Shown piece by piece: positions 1-7,119 of a stretch of 24,872 bases of DNA (position 1 is its first letter; each line of letters begins with the position of its first letter). A model generated the notes under the pieces. That model saw only the letters and a list, made by a program, of their open reading frames with translations, did not search any database and was not told where the DNA came from. The translations under genes were made by a program, and so were the position numbers. Source of the stretch: Trebonia sp035294225 (GTDB taxonomy: Bacteria > Actinomycetota > Actinomycetes > Streptosporangiales > Streptosporangiaceae); contig DATGLH010000163.1 in NCBI GenBank assembly GCA_035294225.1, positions 1 to 24,872 on the forward strand. The letters run 5' to 3'.

Positions 1-458
1 CTGCTTTTCTCGGCCCCGGCGATCACGCAGGCAAGACGCCGACGGGCTCAGCCACTGTCAGATGTCCCAGCCTGCCCCGTGGCCAGGCCGGCTGGTTGAG
101 CCTTCTCGCTGATGCCAGGCACCGGGCCGAAGGCAGTCCCGGGCTGACAGCCTCTTAAATCGCCTTACGCTGCGAGAGCGAAAGCGGAGGCAGTGCGCTT
201 AGAGTTGGCACTTATTGGTTTACGGTCGCGTGATTTACGAGGTCACAACCGTCACCCTCGGCTCGCTTCCCCTGGATCAACCACCGAAGTCGAAACCGTT
301 CACCCCCATGTTCAGTTGTCGGCCGGACGTACGAGGCGTGCCGGTCATGTACGACCTTACTCCCCTCAACACCGGAGGGCCAACCACGATTCCGGTCCTG
401 CCGGAGATTCCGGGCGTGCGACTGGACCCGCCTGGGGGGCGCGATGGGGGGCGCGGCG
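1..458. other. Non-coding stretch with no supported gene
   Basis: I see no recognisable gene, RNA or element here. Positions 181-410 are clearly lower in GC than the rest of the window. A TTG-started plus-strand frame (215-637) gives a first half of ordinary composition, but its second half is only translation of the tandem repeat at 459-625. Its third-position GC is well below that of the real genes nearby, and no family is recognisable. A degraded or unusual small gene at 215-440 cannot be excluded, but I do not call one. Confidence 0.4.
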
Positions 459-625
459 GCCGGGAAGCCGCGGGTCCGCGTGCCGGGAAGCCGCGGGTCC
501 GCGCGCCGGGGAGCTTCGGGTCCGCGCCGGGGAACGCGGGGGCGCGCCGGGGAGCTTCGGGTCCGCGCGCCGGGAAGCGCGGGGGCGCGCCGGGAAGCGC
601 GGGGGCGCGCCGGGGAGCGCGGGGC
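459..625. repeat. Imperfect GC-rich tandem repeat, about 8 units of 17-23 bp
   Basis: Eight consecutive units all begin GCCGGGRA or GCCGGGGA. I place them at 459-481, 482-504, 505-525, 526-545, 546-568, 569-588, 589-608 and 609-625. Two tail types occur: one ends CGGGTCCGC and the other GCGGGGGCGC. Units 6 and 7 are identical, and units 1 and 2 differ only at the last base. The plus strand is a run of G tracts and so could form G-quadruplexes. The array lies downstream of the ilv cluster's last gene, just beyond a strong hairpin. Confidence 0.85.
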
Positions 626-635
626 AAAGAGAGAT

Positions 636-681
636 GACCCCCGTGGGCGCTGGCGGTGGCCGAGACGCGCCCACGGGGGTC
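636..681 (-). terminator. 15-bp perfect inverted repeat, possible terminator of the ilv cluster
   Basis: The arms GACCCCCGTGGGCGC (636-650) and its exact complement (667-681) enclose a 16-nt loop. Read on the minus strand, the direction of the ilv genes, the hairpin is followed by ATCTCTCTTTGC, a modest pyrimidine tract. On the plus strand there is no U tract. It lies about 320 bp past the ilvE stop codon, which is far for a terminator, so the role is inferred. Confidence 0.55.
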
Positions 682-1003
682 GACCGGCAGGGTCGGAGCC
701 GGTCCTGAAGTCCGGGCCTCCCCCGAGATGAGGCCCGGCTCTCACGACGACTGGGCCGCAACCCCCCAAGCGAGCCTCAGTCACCTGTATAGACGCGCGT
801 GAGTGTCCCGATGGTTGCTTTGCGTGATGAGAATGCAGGTAAAGTTTTGGTAAGGAAAGCCGGCGCGGGCCCGGACGCCGCCCCGCGGGCGATCCGCCAA
901 TCACACCGGAGCGTCACCAATGGGGACCATCCGCCCGCCGCGACCGCGGCGGGGCACGCGACGGGGACCGGCTCCCCGTAACGGAGAGTGACGACGATCG
1001 CCG
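682..1003. other. Intergenic region with a small hairpin and a lower-GC patch
   Basis: There is a perfect 9-bp inverted repeat, CCGGGCCTC (712-720) with its complement at 730-738 and a 9-nt loop. The stretch of about 820-870 is roughly half A+T in a window that is otherwise about 70% GC. A 60-codon GTG-started plus-strand frame (799-981) runs through it, but it matches no family I recognise and has no clear ribosome binding site. I do not call it a gene. Confidence 0.4.
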
Positions 1004-2119
1004 TCAGGCGACCTTGTGGATCCAGCCGAAGGGGTCCGGGCGGTGGCCGTACTGGATGCCGATGAGTTCCTCGCGCAGCCGTGTCGTGACCGGGCCCGGG
1101 TCGCCGCCGGAGATCGTCCATCCGCCCGAGGCGCCGTCGACCGCCCCGACCGGGGTGATCACGGCGGCGGTGCCGCACGCGAACACCTCGGTGATCTCGC
1201 CTGACGCGCATCCGCGGCGCCACTCGGACACCGAGATCCGGCCCTCCGTGGCGGGGATGCCCAGCGTCGGGGCGAGCTTGAGCAGCGAGTCCCTGGTGAC
1301 CCCCGGCAGCAGCGTGCCGGTCAGCGCGGGTGTCATGATCCGGGCATCGCTACCCGAGCCGTACACGAAGTACAGGTTCATCCCGCCCATCTCCTCGACC
1401 CACTGATGCTCGGCCGCGTCGAGCCAGACCACCTGGTCGCATCCCTTCCCGACCGCCTGCTGCTGGGCGACGAACGCGGCGGCGTAGTTGCCGCCGCACT
1501 TGACCGCGCCGGTGCCGCCGGGTGCGGCCCGCGTGTAGTCCTCGGACAGCCAGACCTTGACGGTCTTGGTCGCGCCGAAGTACGACGCGGCCGGCGAGGC
1601 GATCACGCAGAACAGGTAGGAATCGGAGGGGTGGTTGACCCCGAGGCCCCGCTGCGTCGCGATCATGAACGGCCGGAGGTACAGGCTGTTCCCCTCGCCC
1701 CGCGGTATCCACTCTTTGTCCTGGGTGACCAGGAGCTCCAGGGCCCGCAGGAACGTTTCTTCCGGCAGTTCCGGCATCGCCATCCGGCGGGCGCCGGCGT
1801 TGAACCGCGCCGCGTTGGACTGCGGGCGGAACATCACGATCGATCCGCTGTGCTGCCGGTAGGCCTTCAGCCCTTCGAAGAGCTCCTGGGCGTAGTGGAA
1901 TACCGCGGTGGCCGGGTCGAGCGTGAACGGGCCGTACGGCTCCAGCTTGCCGTCGTGCCAGCCCCGCCCGGCCGACCAGCGCAGCGTGATCATGTGATCG
2001 GTGAAGACCTGGCCGAACCCCGGCGCCGCCAGTATCCGCTCTCGCTCGGCGGCTGGCACCCTGGCTTGGGACGGATGGATCTCGAAGGTGATCTCGGTGT
2101 CGGGGCTGGCGGTCATCAC
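1004..2119 (-). CDS. ilvE: Branched-chain amino acid aminotransferase
   Basis: This PLP-dependent class IV aminotransferase performs the last step of valine, isoleucine and leucine synthesis: transfer of an amino group from glutamate to the branched 2-oxo acids. The product has 371 residues, the usual length for the actinobacterial/eukaryotic-type BCAT. The PLP lysine is K207 in GAVKCGGNYAAA. The class IV signature EVFACGTAAVITPVG is at about 311-325, and FEGLKAYR at 81-88 matches the substrate-loop region. A GTG at 2119 and an ATG at 2116 are adjacent start candidates. AGAAAGGAC lies 7 nt before the GTG and 10 nt before the ATG, so either is possible. It is the last gene of the ilv/leu cluster, 107 bp after leuB, with two GC-rich palindromes in the gap. 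Confidence 0.97.
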   Translation of the reverse strand: MMTASPDTEITFEIHPSQARVPAAERERILAAPGFGQVFTDHMITLRWSAGRGWHDGKLEPYGPFTLDPATAVFHYAQELFEGLKAYRQHSGSIVMFRPQSNAARFNAGARRMAMPELPEETFLRALELLVTQDKEWIPRGEGNSLYLRPFMIATQRGLGVNHPSDSYLFCVIASPAASYFGATKTVKVWLSEDYTRAAPGGTGAVKCGGNYAAAFVAQQQAVGKGCDQVVWLDAAEHQWVEEMGGMNLYFVYGSGSDARIMTPALTGTLLPGVTRDSLLKLAPTLGIPATEGRISVSEWRRGCASGEITEVFACGTAAVITPVGAVDGASGGWTISGGDPGPVTTRLREELIGIQYGHRPDPFGWIHKVA

Positions 2120-2160
2120 GGTCGGTCCTTTCTAGGCGGTACGCGGACAATCGTCTGGTG

Positions 2161-2176
2161 CGCCGCCTAGGCGGCG
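2161..2176. repeat. 16-bp perfect palindrome between leuB and ilvE
   Basis: CGCCGCCTAGGCGGCG is its own reverse complement. It sits about 40 bp upstream of the ilvE start and just behind the hairpin at 2202-2224. It could be a protein-binding site or part of an RNA structure in the ilvE 5' region. The sequence alone does not say which. Confidence 0.5.
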
Positions 2177-2201
2177 GGCGGCGCGGATCACTTGCCGGCG
2201 A

Positions 2202-2224
2202 GCCGCGCCGCCTGGCGGCGCGGC
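2202..2224 (-). terminator. 11-bp hairpin directly after the leuB stop codon
   Basis: GCCGCGCCGCC (2202-2212) and its perfect complement (2214-2224) are separated by one base. In transcription order the stem begins 2 nt after the leuB stop codon (2227-2229). No U tract follows, so it is at best a partial or Rho-independent-like terminator, or a 3'-end stabiliser that could separate ilvE expression from the upstream genes. The structure is seen directly; the role is inferred. Confidence 0.4.
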
Positions 2225-2226
2225 CG

Positions 2227-3276
2227 CTATCCGGATACTCGCGCGGCGATGTCCTCGCCGATCTCCACGGTAGTCCGTGCCGCCGGCTCTCCCTTGCGCC
2301 CGATGAGGTCGTCGGCGACCGCCTGCTCGATCTTCGCGGCCGGCCCCGCCAGGCCCAGGTGCGAGCACAGCAGCGCCGCGGACAGGATCGCCGCGGTCGG
2401 GTCGGCCTTGGACTGCCCGGCGATGTCCGGCGCGCTGCCGTGCACCGGCTCGAACATCGACGGCGCCGTCCGGTCCGGGTTGATGTTCCCGCTGGCTGCC
2501 AGCCCGATGCCGCCGGCCACCGCGGCGCCCAGGTCGGTCAGGATGTCGCCGAACAGGTTGTCGGTGACGATCACGTCGAACCGCTCCGGCGCCGTGACGA
2601 AGAACATCGACGCCGCGTCCACGTGCTGGTAGTCCACCATGACCCCGGGGTACTCCCCGGCCAGCGAGTCCACCGTGCGCCGCCACAGGTCCCCGGCGTA
2701 GGTGAGCACGTTGGTCTTGTGCACCAGCGTGAGCTTCTTCCGCGGCCGCGACGCTGCCACCCCGAGCGCGTACCGCGCCACCCGCTCCACGCCGAACGCC
2801 GTGTTGAGGCTCTCCTGGGTGGCGATCTCCTGCGGCGTCCCGCGCCGCATCACCCCGCCCGCCCCGGTGTAGGGGCCCTCGGTGCCCTCGCGGACCACGA
2901 CCATGTCGATGGTCTCGGCGGTTCCCTTCGCCAGCGGCGATGTCACGCCCGGGTACAGCTTCACCGGCCGCAGGTTGACGTAGTGGTCGAGCTCGAACCG
3001 CAGCCGCAGCAGCAGCCCGCGCTCCAGCACCCCGGACGGCACGGACGGATCGCCGACCGCGCCGAGCAGGATCGCGTCGTGCCCGCGGATCTCCTCCAGC
3101 ACCGTGTCCGGGAGCGTCTCGCCGGTCTTGTGCCAGCGCCGCGCGCCCAGGTCGTAGTCGGTCACCTCGAAGGTGACGTCCGGGGCGGCGGCCCGGAGCA
3201 CCTTCAGCGCCTCGGCCGTCACCTCGGGGCCGATGCCGTCGCCGCCGATCACGGCGAGCCTGACTGATGAACCCAT
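2227..3276 (-). CDS. leuB: 3-isopropylmalate dehydrogenase
   Basis: NAD-dependent oxidative decarboxylation of 3-isopropylmalate to 2-oxoisocaproate, the third step of leucine synthesis. The 349-residue product has the expected features of the isocitrate/isopropylmalate dehydrogenase family. Substrate arginines are at R93, R103 and R129. The catalytic lysine is K187 (VHKTNVL). Metal-binding aspartates are D220, D244 and D248, within the signature starting NLFGDILTD. The cofactor motif EPVHGSAPDIAG is at 276-287. The ATG start is preceded by AAGG at 7-nt spacing. That ribosome binding site overlaps the ilvC stop codon, which is only 9 nt upstream, so the two genes are probably translationally coupled. 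In many streptomycetes serA lies between ilvC and leuB; here it is absent. Confidence 0.97.
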   Translation of the reverse strand: MGSSVRLAVIGGDGIGPEVTAEALKVLRAAAPDVTFEVTDYDLGARRWHKTGETLPDTVLEEIRGHDAILLGAVGDPSVPSGVLERGLLLRLRFELDHYVNLRPVKLYPGVTSPLAKGTAETIDMVVVREGTEGPYTGAGGVMRRGTPQEIATQESLNTAFGVERVARYALGVAASRPRKKLTLVHKTNVLTYAGDLWRRTVDSLAGEYPGVMVDYQHVDAASMFFVTAPERFDVIVTDNLFGDILTDLGAAVAGGIGLAASGNINPDRTAPSMFEPVHGSAPDIAGQSKADPTAAILSAALLCSHLGLAGPAAKIEQAVADDLIGRKGEPAARTTVEIGEDIAARVSG

Positions 3277-3285
3277 GCGAGAACC

Positions 3286-4287
3286 TTATTCCCCGCTGTC
3301 CGAGAGCCAGCTCATCAGCGGGCGGAGCCTGGCACCCACCTGCTCGATCTGCTCGGCCCGCTCGGCCTCGCGGCGCTTGAGGAAGTTGGGCTTGCCGGCG
3401 TCGAACTCCTCGACCAGCTCGCGGGCGAACGTGCCGTCCTGGATCTCGCCGAGGATCTTGCGCATCTCGGCGCGGGTGGCGTCGGTGATAAGGCGCGGGC
3501 CGCGGGTGTAGCCGCCGTATTCGGCGGTGTCGGAGCAGGACCAGTACATCTTCGAGATGCCGCCCTCGTACATCAGGTCCACGATCAGCTTCATCTCGTG
3601 CAGGCACTCGAAGTACGCCGCCTCCGGCTGGTACCCCGCCTCGACGAGCGTGGCGAACCCGGCCTTGATCAGCTCCGAGATGCCGCCGCAGAGCACCGCC
3701 TGCTCGCCGAACAGGTCGGTCTCCGTCTCCTCGGTGAACGTCGTCTTCAGCGCGGCCGCGCGGGTGCCGCCGATGCCCTTGGCGTAGGCGAGGGTAAGGG
3801 GCCAGGCGTTGCCGCTCGCGTCCTGCTCGACGGCGACGAGCACCGGCACGCCACGGCCCTCGGTGAACTGACGGCGGACCAGGTGCCCCGGTCCCTTCGG
3901 CGCGACCATGCACACGTCCACGTCCGCCGGGGGCTTGATCAGCCCGTAGCGGATGTTCAGGCCGTGCGCGAAGAACAGCGCGTCGCCCTCGACCAGCGAC
4001 GGCGCGATCGCCTCGGCGTAGAGGGAACGCTGTAGGTCGTCCGGGATCAGCACCATGATCAGGTCCGCTTCCTCGCACGCCTCGGCGGGGGCGAGCACGC
4101 GCAGGCCGTCGTTCTCGGCCTTCTCCCGGCTCTTGGAGCCGGCCGGGAGCCCCACCCGGACGTCCACGCCGGAGTCGCGCAGCGACAGCGCGTGCGCGTG
4201 CCCCTGGCTGCCGTACCCGAGGACGGCGACATGGCGCCGCTGGATGAACGAGAGGTCGGCGCTGTCGTCGTAGAAGATCTCTGCCAC
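3286..4287 (-). CDS. ilvC: Ketol-acid reductoisomerase, class I, NADPH-type
   Basis: Converts acetolactate or acetohydroxybutyrate to the 2,3-dihydroxy acid by alkyl migration and NADPH reduction, the second common step of valine and isoleucine synthesis. At 333 residues it is the short class I form. The N-terminal Rossmann motif GYGSQG is at 24-29. The following loop RVGLPAGSKS contains serines 51 and 53, typical of NADPH preference. The helical C-terminal domain carries the two-Mg site residues D191, E195, E227 and E231. H108 and K131 (PKGPGH) fit conserved active-site positions. The start is GTG at 4287, supported by AGGAAAGG about 7 nt upstream. It lies 71 bp after ilvN with no terminator seen between. 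Confidence 0.97.
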   Translation of the reverse strand: MAEIFYDDSADLSFIQRRHVAVLGYGSQGHAHALSLRDSGVDVRVGLPAGSKSREKAENDGLRVLAPAEACEEADLIMVLIPDDLQRSLYAEAIAPSLVEGDALFFAHGLNIRYGLIKPPADVDVCMVAPKGPGHLVRRQFTEGRGVPVLVAVEQDASGNAWPLTLAYAKGIGGTRAAALKTTFTEETETDLFGEQAVLCGGISELIKAGFATLVEAGYQPEAAYFECLHEMKLIVDLMYEGGISKMYWSCSDTAEYGGYTRGPRLITDATRAEMRKILGEIQDGTFARELVEEFDAGKPNFLKRREAERAEQIEQVGARLRPLMSWLSDSGE

Positions 4288-4358
4288 TGGATGGCCTTTC
4301 CTGTCGAGTGATGATGGCGGCGCGCAGTCGCCACGGGTCCGTTCGGGATGGATGAGAA

Positions 4359-4883
4359 TTACGCGGTTCGCTCCAGAGGGCGCAGCGTGCGGTCGGTGAT
4401 GGACCGGCCGCCGCGGCCGACGGCGATCGTGCCGGACTTGACCAGTTCCTTGATGCCGAACGGCTCCAGGACCCGGATCAGCGCCTCCAGCTTGTCGTGG
4501 CTGCCGGTCGCCTCGATGGTGACCGCGTCCAGCGCCACGTCCACGACGTGCGCGCGGAACAGCTCCACCGTCTCAAGCACCTTCGACCGCGTGTCGGTGT
4601 CGGCGCGGACCTTGATCAGGATCAGCTCGCGCTGCACCGCCTGCGACGGCTCGAGTTCGACGATCTTGAGCACGTTGACCAGCTTATTGAGCTGCTTGGT
4701 GACCTGCTCCAAGGGGTGTTCCTCGCAGTTCACCACGATCGTCATCCGGGAGATCTCCTCGTGCTCGGTCGGCCCGACCGCCAGCGAGTCGATGTTGAAA
4801 CCGCGCCGGGAGAACAGGCCGGCGATGCGGACCAGGACCCCCGGCTTGTTCTCCACCAGCACCGAGAGCGTGTGCTTGGTCAC
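4359..4883 (-). CDS. ilvN: Acetolactate synthase small (regulatory) subunit
   Basis: Regulatory partner of IlvB; in this family the ACT domain binds valine and confers feedback inhibition. The 174-residue product has an N-terminal ACT domain (about 4-78, with GVLVRIAGLFSRRGFNIDSL) and the C-terminal small-subunit domain (about 85-165). The GTG start overlaps the ilvB stop in the four bases GTGA (4880-4883). There is no good separate ribosome binding site, so it is probably made by termination-reinitiation, keeping subunits in step. The name ilvH is also used for this subunit. Confidence 0.96.
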   Translation of the reverse strand: MTKHTLSVLVENKPGVLVRIAGLFSRRGFNIDSLAVGPTEHEEISRMTIVVNCEEHPLEQVTKQLNKLVNVLKIVELEPSQAVQRELILIKVRADTDTRSKVLETVELFRAHVVDVALDAVTIEATGSHDKLEALIRVLEPFGIKELVKSGTIAVGRGGRSITDRTLRPLERTA

Positions 4884-6934
4884 TCCATATCACCGTCCCA
4901 GTCAGGCGCCATGCCGCGCGCGAACTTGATGTCGTCGTTACTGGTGCCGGCCGCGACCATCGGCCACACCATCGCGTCCTTGTGAACGATGAAGTCGATC
5001 ACGACCGGCTGGTCGTTGATCGCCATGGCCTGCTCGATGACCGCGTCGACGTCTTCCTTCTTCTCGCAGCGCAGGCCTATGCAGCCGTAGGCCTCCGCCA
5101 GCTTCACGAAGTCCGGGATCCGGGTGCCGGCGACCTCGGCCTTCTTGTCGCCGAGGCTGGTGTTGGAGTACCGCTCGTCGTAGAAGAGCGTCTGCCACTG
5201 CCGGACCATGCCGAGGTTGCCGTTGTTGATGATCGCGATCTTGACGCCGATGCCCTCGATCGCGCAGGTGGCCAGTTCCTGGTTGGTCATCTGGAAGCAG
5301 CCGTCGCCGTCGATCGCCCACACCTGGGCGTCCGGCATGCCGACCTTGGCGCCCATCGCGGCCGGGACCGCGTACCCCATCGTGCCGGCGCCGCCGGAGT
5401 TGAGCCAGGTCCGCGGCTTCTCGTAGCTGATGAACTGCGCCGCCCACATCTGGTGCTGGCCCACGCCCGCCACGTAGATCGCGTCCGGGCCGACCAGCTT
5501 GCCGATCCGCTCGATCACGTACTGCGGCGCCAGGGTGCCGTCTTCCGGCTCGTCGTAGCCGAGCGGGTACTTCTGGCGCCACTGGCTGAGCTGCGCCCAC
5601 CAGTCCGTGCAGTCGGCCTTGCGGCCGTGCGCGTGCTCGGCCGCGACGGCGGCGGCGAGCTCGGCGATGACCTCTTTGCAGTCGCCCACGATCGGGACGT
5701 CCGCCCGGCGGTTCTTGGAGATCTCCGCGGGGTCGATGTCCGCGTGCACGATCAGCGCCTCCGGCGCGAACGTGTCGAGCTTCCCGGTCACCCGGTCGTC
5801 GAACCGCGCGCCGAGCGCCACGATCAGGTCCGCCTTCTGTAGCGCGCCGACCGCGGCGACCGTCCCGTGCATCCCGGGCATGCCCAGATGCTGGGGATGG
5901 CTGTCCGGGAAGGCGCCGCGCGCCATCAGCGTGGTGACCACGGGAGCGCCGGTGAGTTCGGCGAGCCGCGCCAGTTCGGCCGCCGCCTGGGCCTTGATCA
6001 CGCCGCCGCCGACGTACAGCACGGGTTTCCTCGCCTCGGTGATCATCCGCGCCGCCTCCCGCACCTGCCGGGAGTGCGGCCTGGTCACCGGGTGGTAGCC
6101 GGGCAGGTCAAACGGGACCGGCCAGGTGAACTCGCACATGGCCTGCATCGCGTCCTTGGCGATGTCCACCAGCACCGGGCCGGGACGGCCGGTGCTCGCG
6201 AGGTGGAAGGCCTCACCGATCGTGCGGGCGATGTCGCCGGGCTTGGTGACGAGGAAGTTGTGCTTGGTGATCGGCAGCGTGATGCCGGAGATGTCCGCCT
6301 CCTGGAACCCGTCGGTGCCGATCAGGTTGGCCGGCACCTGGCCGGTGATCGCTACCACGGGGACGGAGTCCATGTAGGCGTCGGCGAGCGGGGTGACCAG
6401 GTTGGTCGCGCCCGGGCCGCTCGTCGCCATGCACACGCCGGTGCGGCCGGTGGCCTGCGCGTAGCCGGCCGCCGCGTGACCGGCGCCCTGCTCGTGCCTG
6501 ACCAGGATGTGCCGGATCTTCTCGGAGTCGAGCAGCGGGTCGTAGGCGGGCAGCACGGCCCCGCCCGGAATGCCGAAGACCACCTCGACACCCACCTGCT
6601 CCAAGGCGAGGACCAGGGCCTGGGCGCCGGTGACCTTCGCCTTGACGGCCACCGGGGCGGCCGCGTGCGGCTGCGGGGCGGGGGCTGCGGGCGCGCCGTG
6701 CGCCCTGGGCGGCTGCGCCGCCGGCTGGGCCGCGGGCGGCGGCGGCGCGGCCGGCCGCGGCGCGCCGGAGGGGTGCGCGGGGGACGCCGGCCGTGGCGGC
6801 GCTGGCCTCGGAGCGGCGGGCCTCGCGGGAATGTTCAGGGGCGAGGGACCGGAGGCGGACCTGCCGGGCGGCTGATCCGCGTGTCCGGAGGCAGCGTGCG
6901 CCTTGTGCGGGTTCGGGCTCGTCTGCTCGGTCAT
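4880..6934 (-). CDS. ilvB: Acetolactate synthase large (catalytic) subunit with Pro/Ala-rich N-terminal extension
   Basis: Thiamine-diphosphate enzyme that condenses two pyruvates to acetolactate, or pyruvate and 2-oxobutyrate to acetohydroxybutyrate. The catalytic core starts near residue 98. The catalytic glutamate is E148 (VRHEQGAGHAAAGYA). An FAD-related middle domain spans about 290-430. The ThDP/Mg motif runs from GDG at 543-545 to NN at 570-571. The total of 684 residues is about 70-100 longer than typical for the family. The excess is residues 1-97, a low-complexity Pro/Ala tail with repeated PAAP, RPA and QPAAQP runs that is probably disordered. The ATG at 6934 is supported by AAGGAAG 7 nt upstream, and a later start would lack such a site. 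The leader and attenuator lie immediately upstream. Confidence 0.96.
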   Translation of the reverse strand: MTEQTSPNPHKAHAASGHADQPPGRSASGPSPLNIPARPAAPRPAPPRPASPAHPSGAPRPAAPPPPAAQPAAQPPRAHGAPAAPAPQPHAAAPVAVKAKVTGAQALVLALEQVGVEVVFGIPGGAVLPAYDPLLDSEKIRHILVRHEQGAGHAAAGYAQATGRTGVCMATSGPGATNLVTPLADAYMDSVPVVAITGQVPANLIGTDGFQEADISGITLPITKHNFLVTKPGDIARTIGEAFHLASTGRPGPVLVDIAKDAMQAMCEFTWPVPFDLPGYHPVTRPHSRQVREAARMITEARKPVLYVGGGVIKAQAAAELARLAELTGAPVVTTLMARGAFPDSHPQHLGMPGMHGTVAAVGALQKADLIVALGARFDDRVTGKLDTFAPEALIVHADIDPAEISKNRRADVPIVGDCKEVIAELAAAVAAEHAHGRKADCTDWWAQLSQWRQKYPLGYDEPEDGTLAPQYVIERIGKLVGPDAIYVAGVGQHQMWAAQFISYEKPRTWLNSGGAGTMGYAVPAAMGAKVGMPDAQVWAIDGDGCFQMTNQELATCAIEGIGVKIAIINNGNLGMVRQWQTLFYDERYSNTSLGDKKAEVAGTRIPDFVKLAEAYGCIGLRCEKKEDVDAVIEQAMAINDQPVVIDFIVHKDAMVWPMVAAGTSNDDIKFARGMAPDWDGDME

Positions 6935-6975
6935 CGGGTGGCTTCCTTGTCACGACGTGCGCGGCGGTTGTCTTC

Positions 6976-6990
6976 TGGGGGACGGCCCCC
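6976..6990 (-). other. Small G/C hairpin between attenuator and ilvB
   Basis: GGGGG (6977-6981) and CCCCC (6986-6990) flank the tetraloop ACGG. It sits about 40 nt upstream of the ilvB start and leaves the ribosome binding site free. A role in transcript stability is possible; no more can be said. Confidence 0.35.
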
Positions 6991-7009
6991 GTGCTCCCGG
7001 AGGGGCATT

Positions 7010-7043
7010 AAAAAACCCCTCGTGCCGGAAGGCAGCCGAGGGG
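7010..7043 (-). terminator. Attenuator terminator hairpin of the ilvB leader
   Basis: On the minus strand the leader folds into a stem: CCCCTCG plus GC plus TGCC (7043-7031) pairs with GGCA and CGAGGGG (7026-7016) around a TTCC loop. Two unpaired bases bulge at 7035-7036. Six T residues follow directly (7015-7010). This is a textbook intrinsic terminator lying 76 nt before the ilvB start codon and 22 nt after the leader-peptide stop codon. It therefore acts before the operon genes, as an attenuator, not as the end of a gene. Confidence 0.9.
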
Positions 7044-7044
7044 C

Positions 7045-7080
7045 GCGCGCAGAAGCTGGACTGGTCAGCTTTCTGCGCGC
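7045..7080 (-). promoter_or_regulatory. Pause hairpin overlapping the end of the leader peptide
   Basis: The arms are 7066-7080 and 7045-7058 with a 7-nt loop. The pairing is GCGCGCAGAA plus AGCTG, with one extra A on the 5' side. The 5' arm contains the last leader codons (Trp-Arg-Ala-Glu-Ser) and most of the TGA stop. A ribosome that reaches the stop codon, or stalls on the Ile-Leu-Val-Leu codons just upstream, would keep this stem from forming. This is the expected geometry of hairpin 1:2 in amino-acid attenuation. Confidence 0.75.
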
Positions 7081-7112
7081 CAGCCAAGTACGAGGATGTG
7101 GGTCCGCTTCAC
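7065..7112 (-). CDS. ilvB leader peptide, 15 aa (MKRTHILVLGWRAES)
   Basis: A GTG-started 15-codon frame encodes MKRTHILVLGWRAES. The run Ile-Leu-Val-Leu at residues 6-9 contains all three branched-chain amino acids made by the operon downstream. Its stop codon lies in the pause hairpin and the attenuator follows 22 nt later. Leader peptides with an ILVL core before ilvB are known from streptomycetes, and ilvB attenuation by a leader peptide is established in Corynebacterium glutamicum. The GAGGG at 7121-7125 is 8 nt before the GTG and could be its ribosome binding site; alternatively the transcript may begin at the GTG. When charged Ile, Leu or Val tRNA is short, stalling should favour read-through into ilvBNC. 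Confidence 0.88.
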   Translation of the reverse strand: MKRTHILVLGWRAES

Positions 7113-7119
7113 AGCTACC

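Noticed and set aside
459..625. Repeat array as a CRISPR
   Set aside because: Units are contiguous and decayed, with no unique spacers and no cas genes.
215..637. TTG-started 140-codon plus-strand frame with an ordinary-looking first half
   Set aside because: No family resemblance, third-position GC lower than neighbours, no clear ribosome binding site, and half of it is translation of the tandem repeat.
799..981. 60-codon plus-strand frame beginning SVPMVALRDENAGKVLV
   Set aside because: The first residues faintly recall DUF397-type ends, but the rest does not, codon use changes midway and there is no Shine-Dalgarno site.
2132..4078. 648-codon minus-strand frame over leuB and ilvC
   Set aside because: It is an alternative frame of the same strand with Arg/Gly-rich nonsense; leuB and ilvC are unambiguous.
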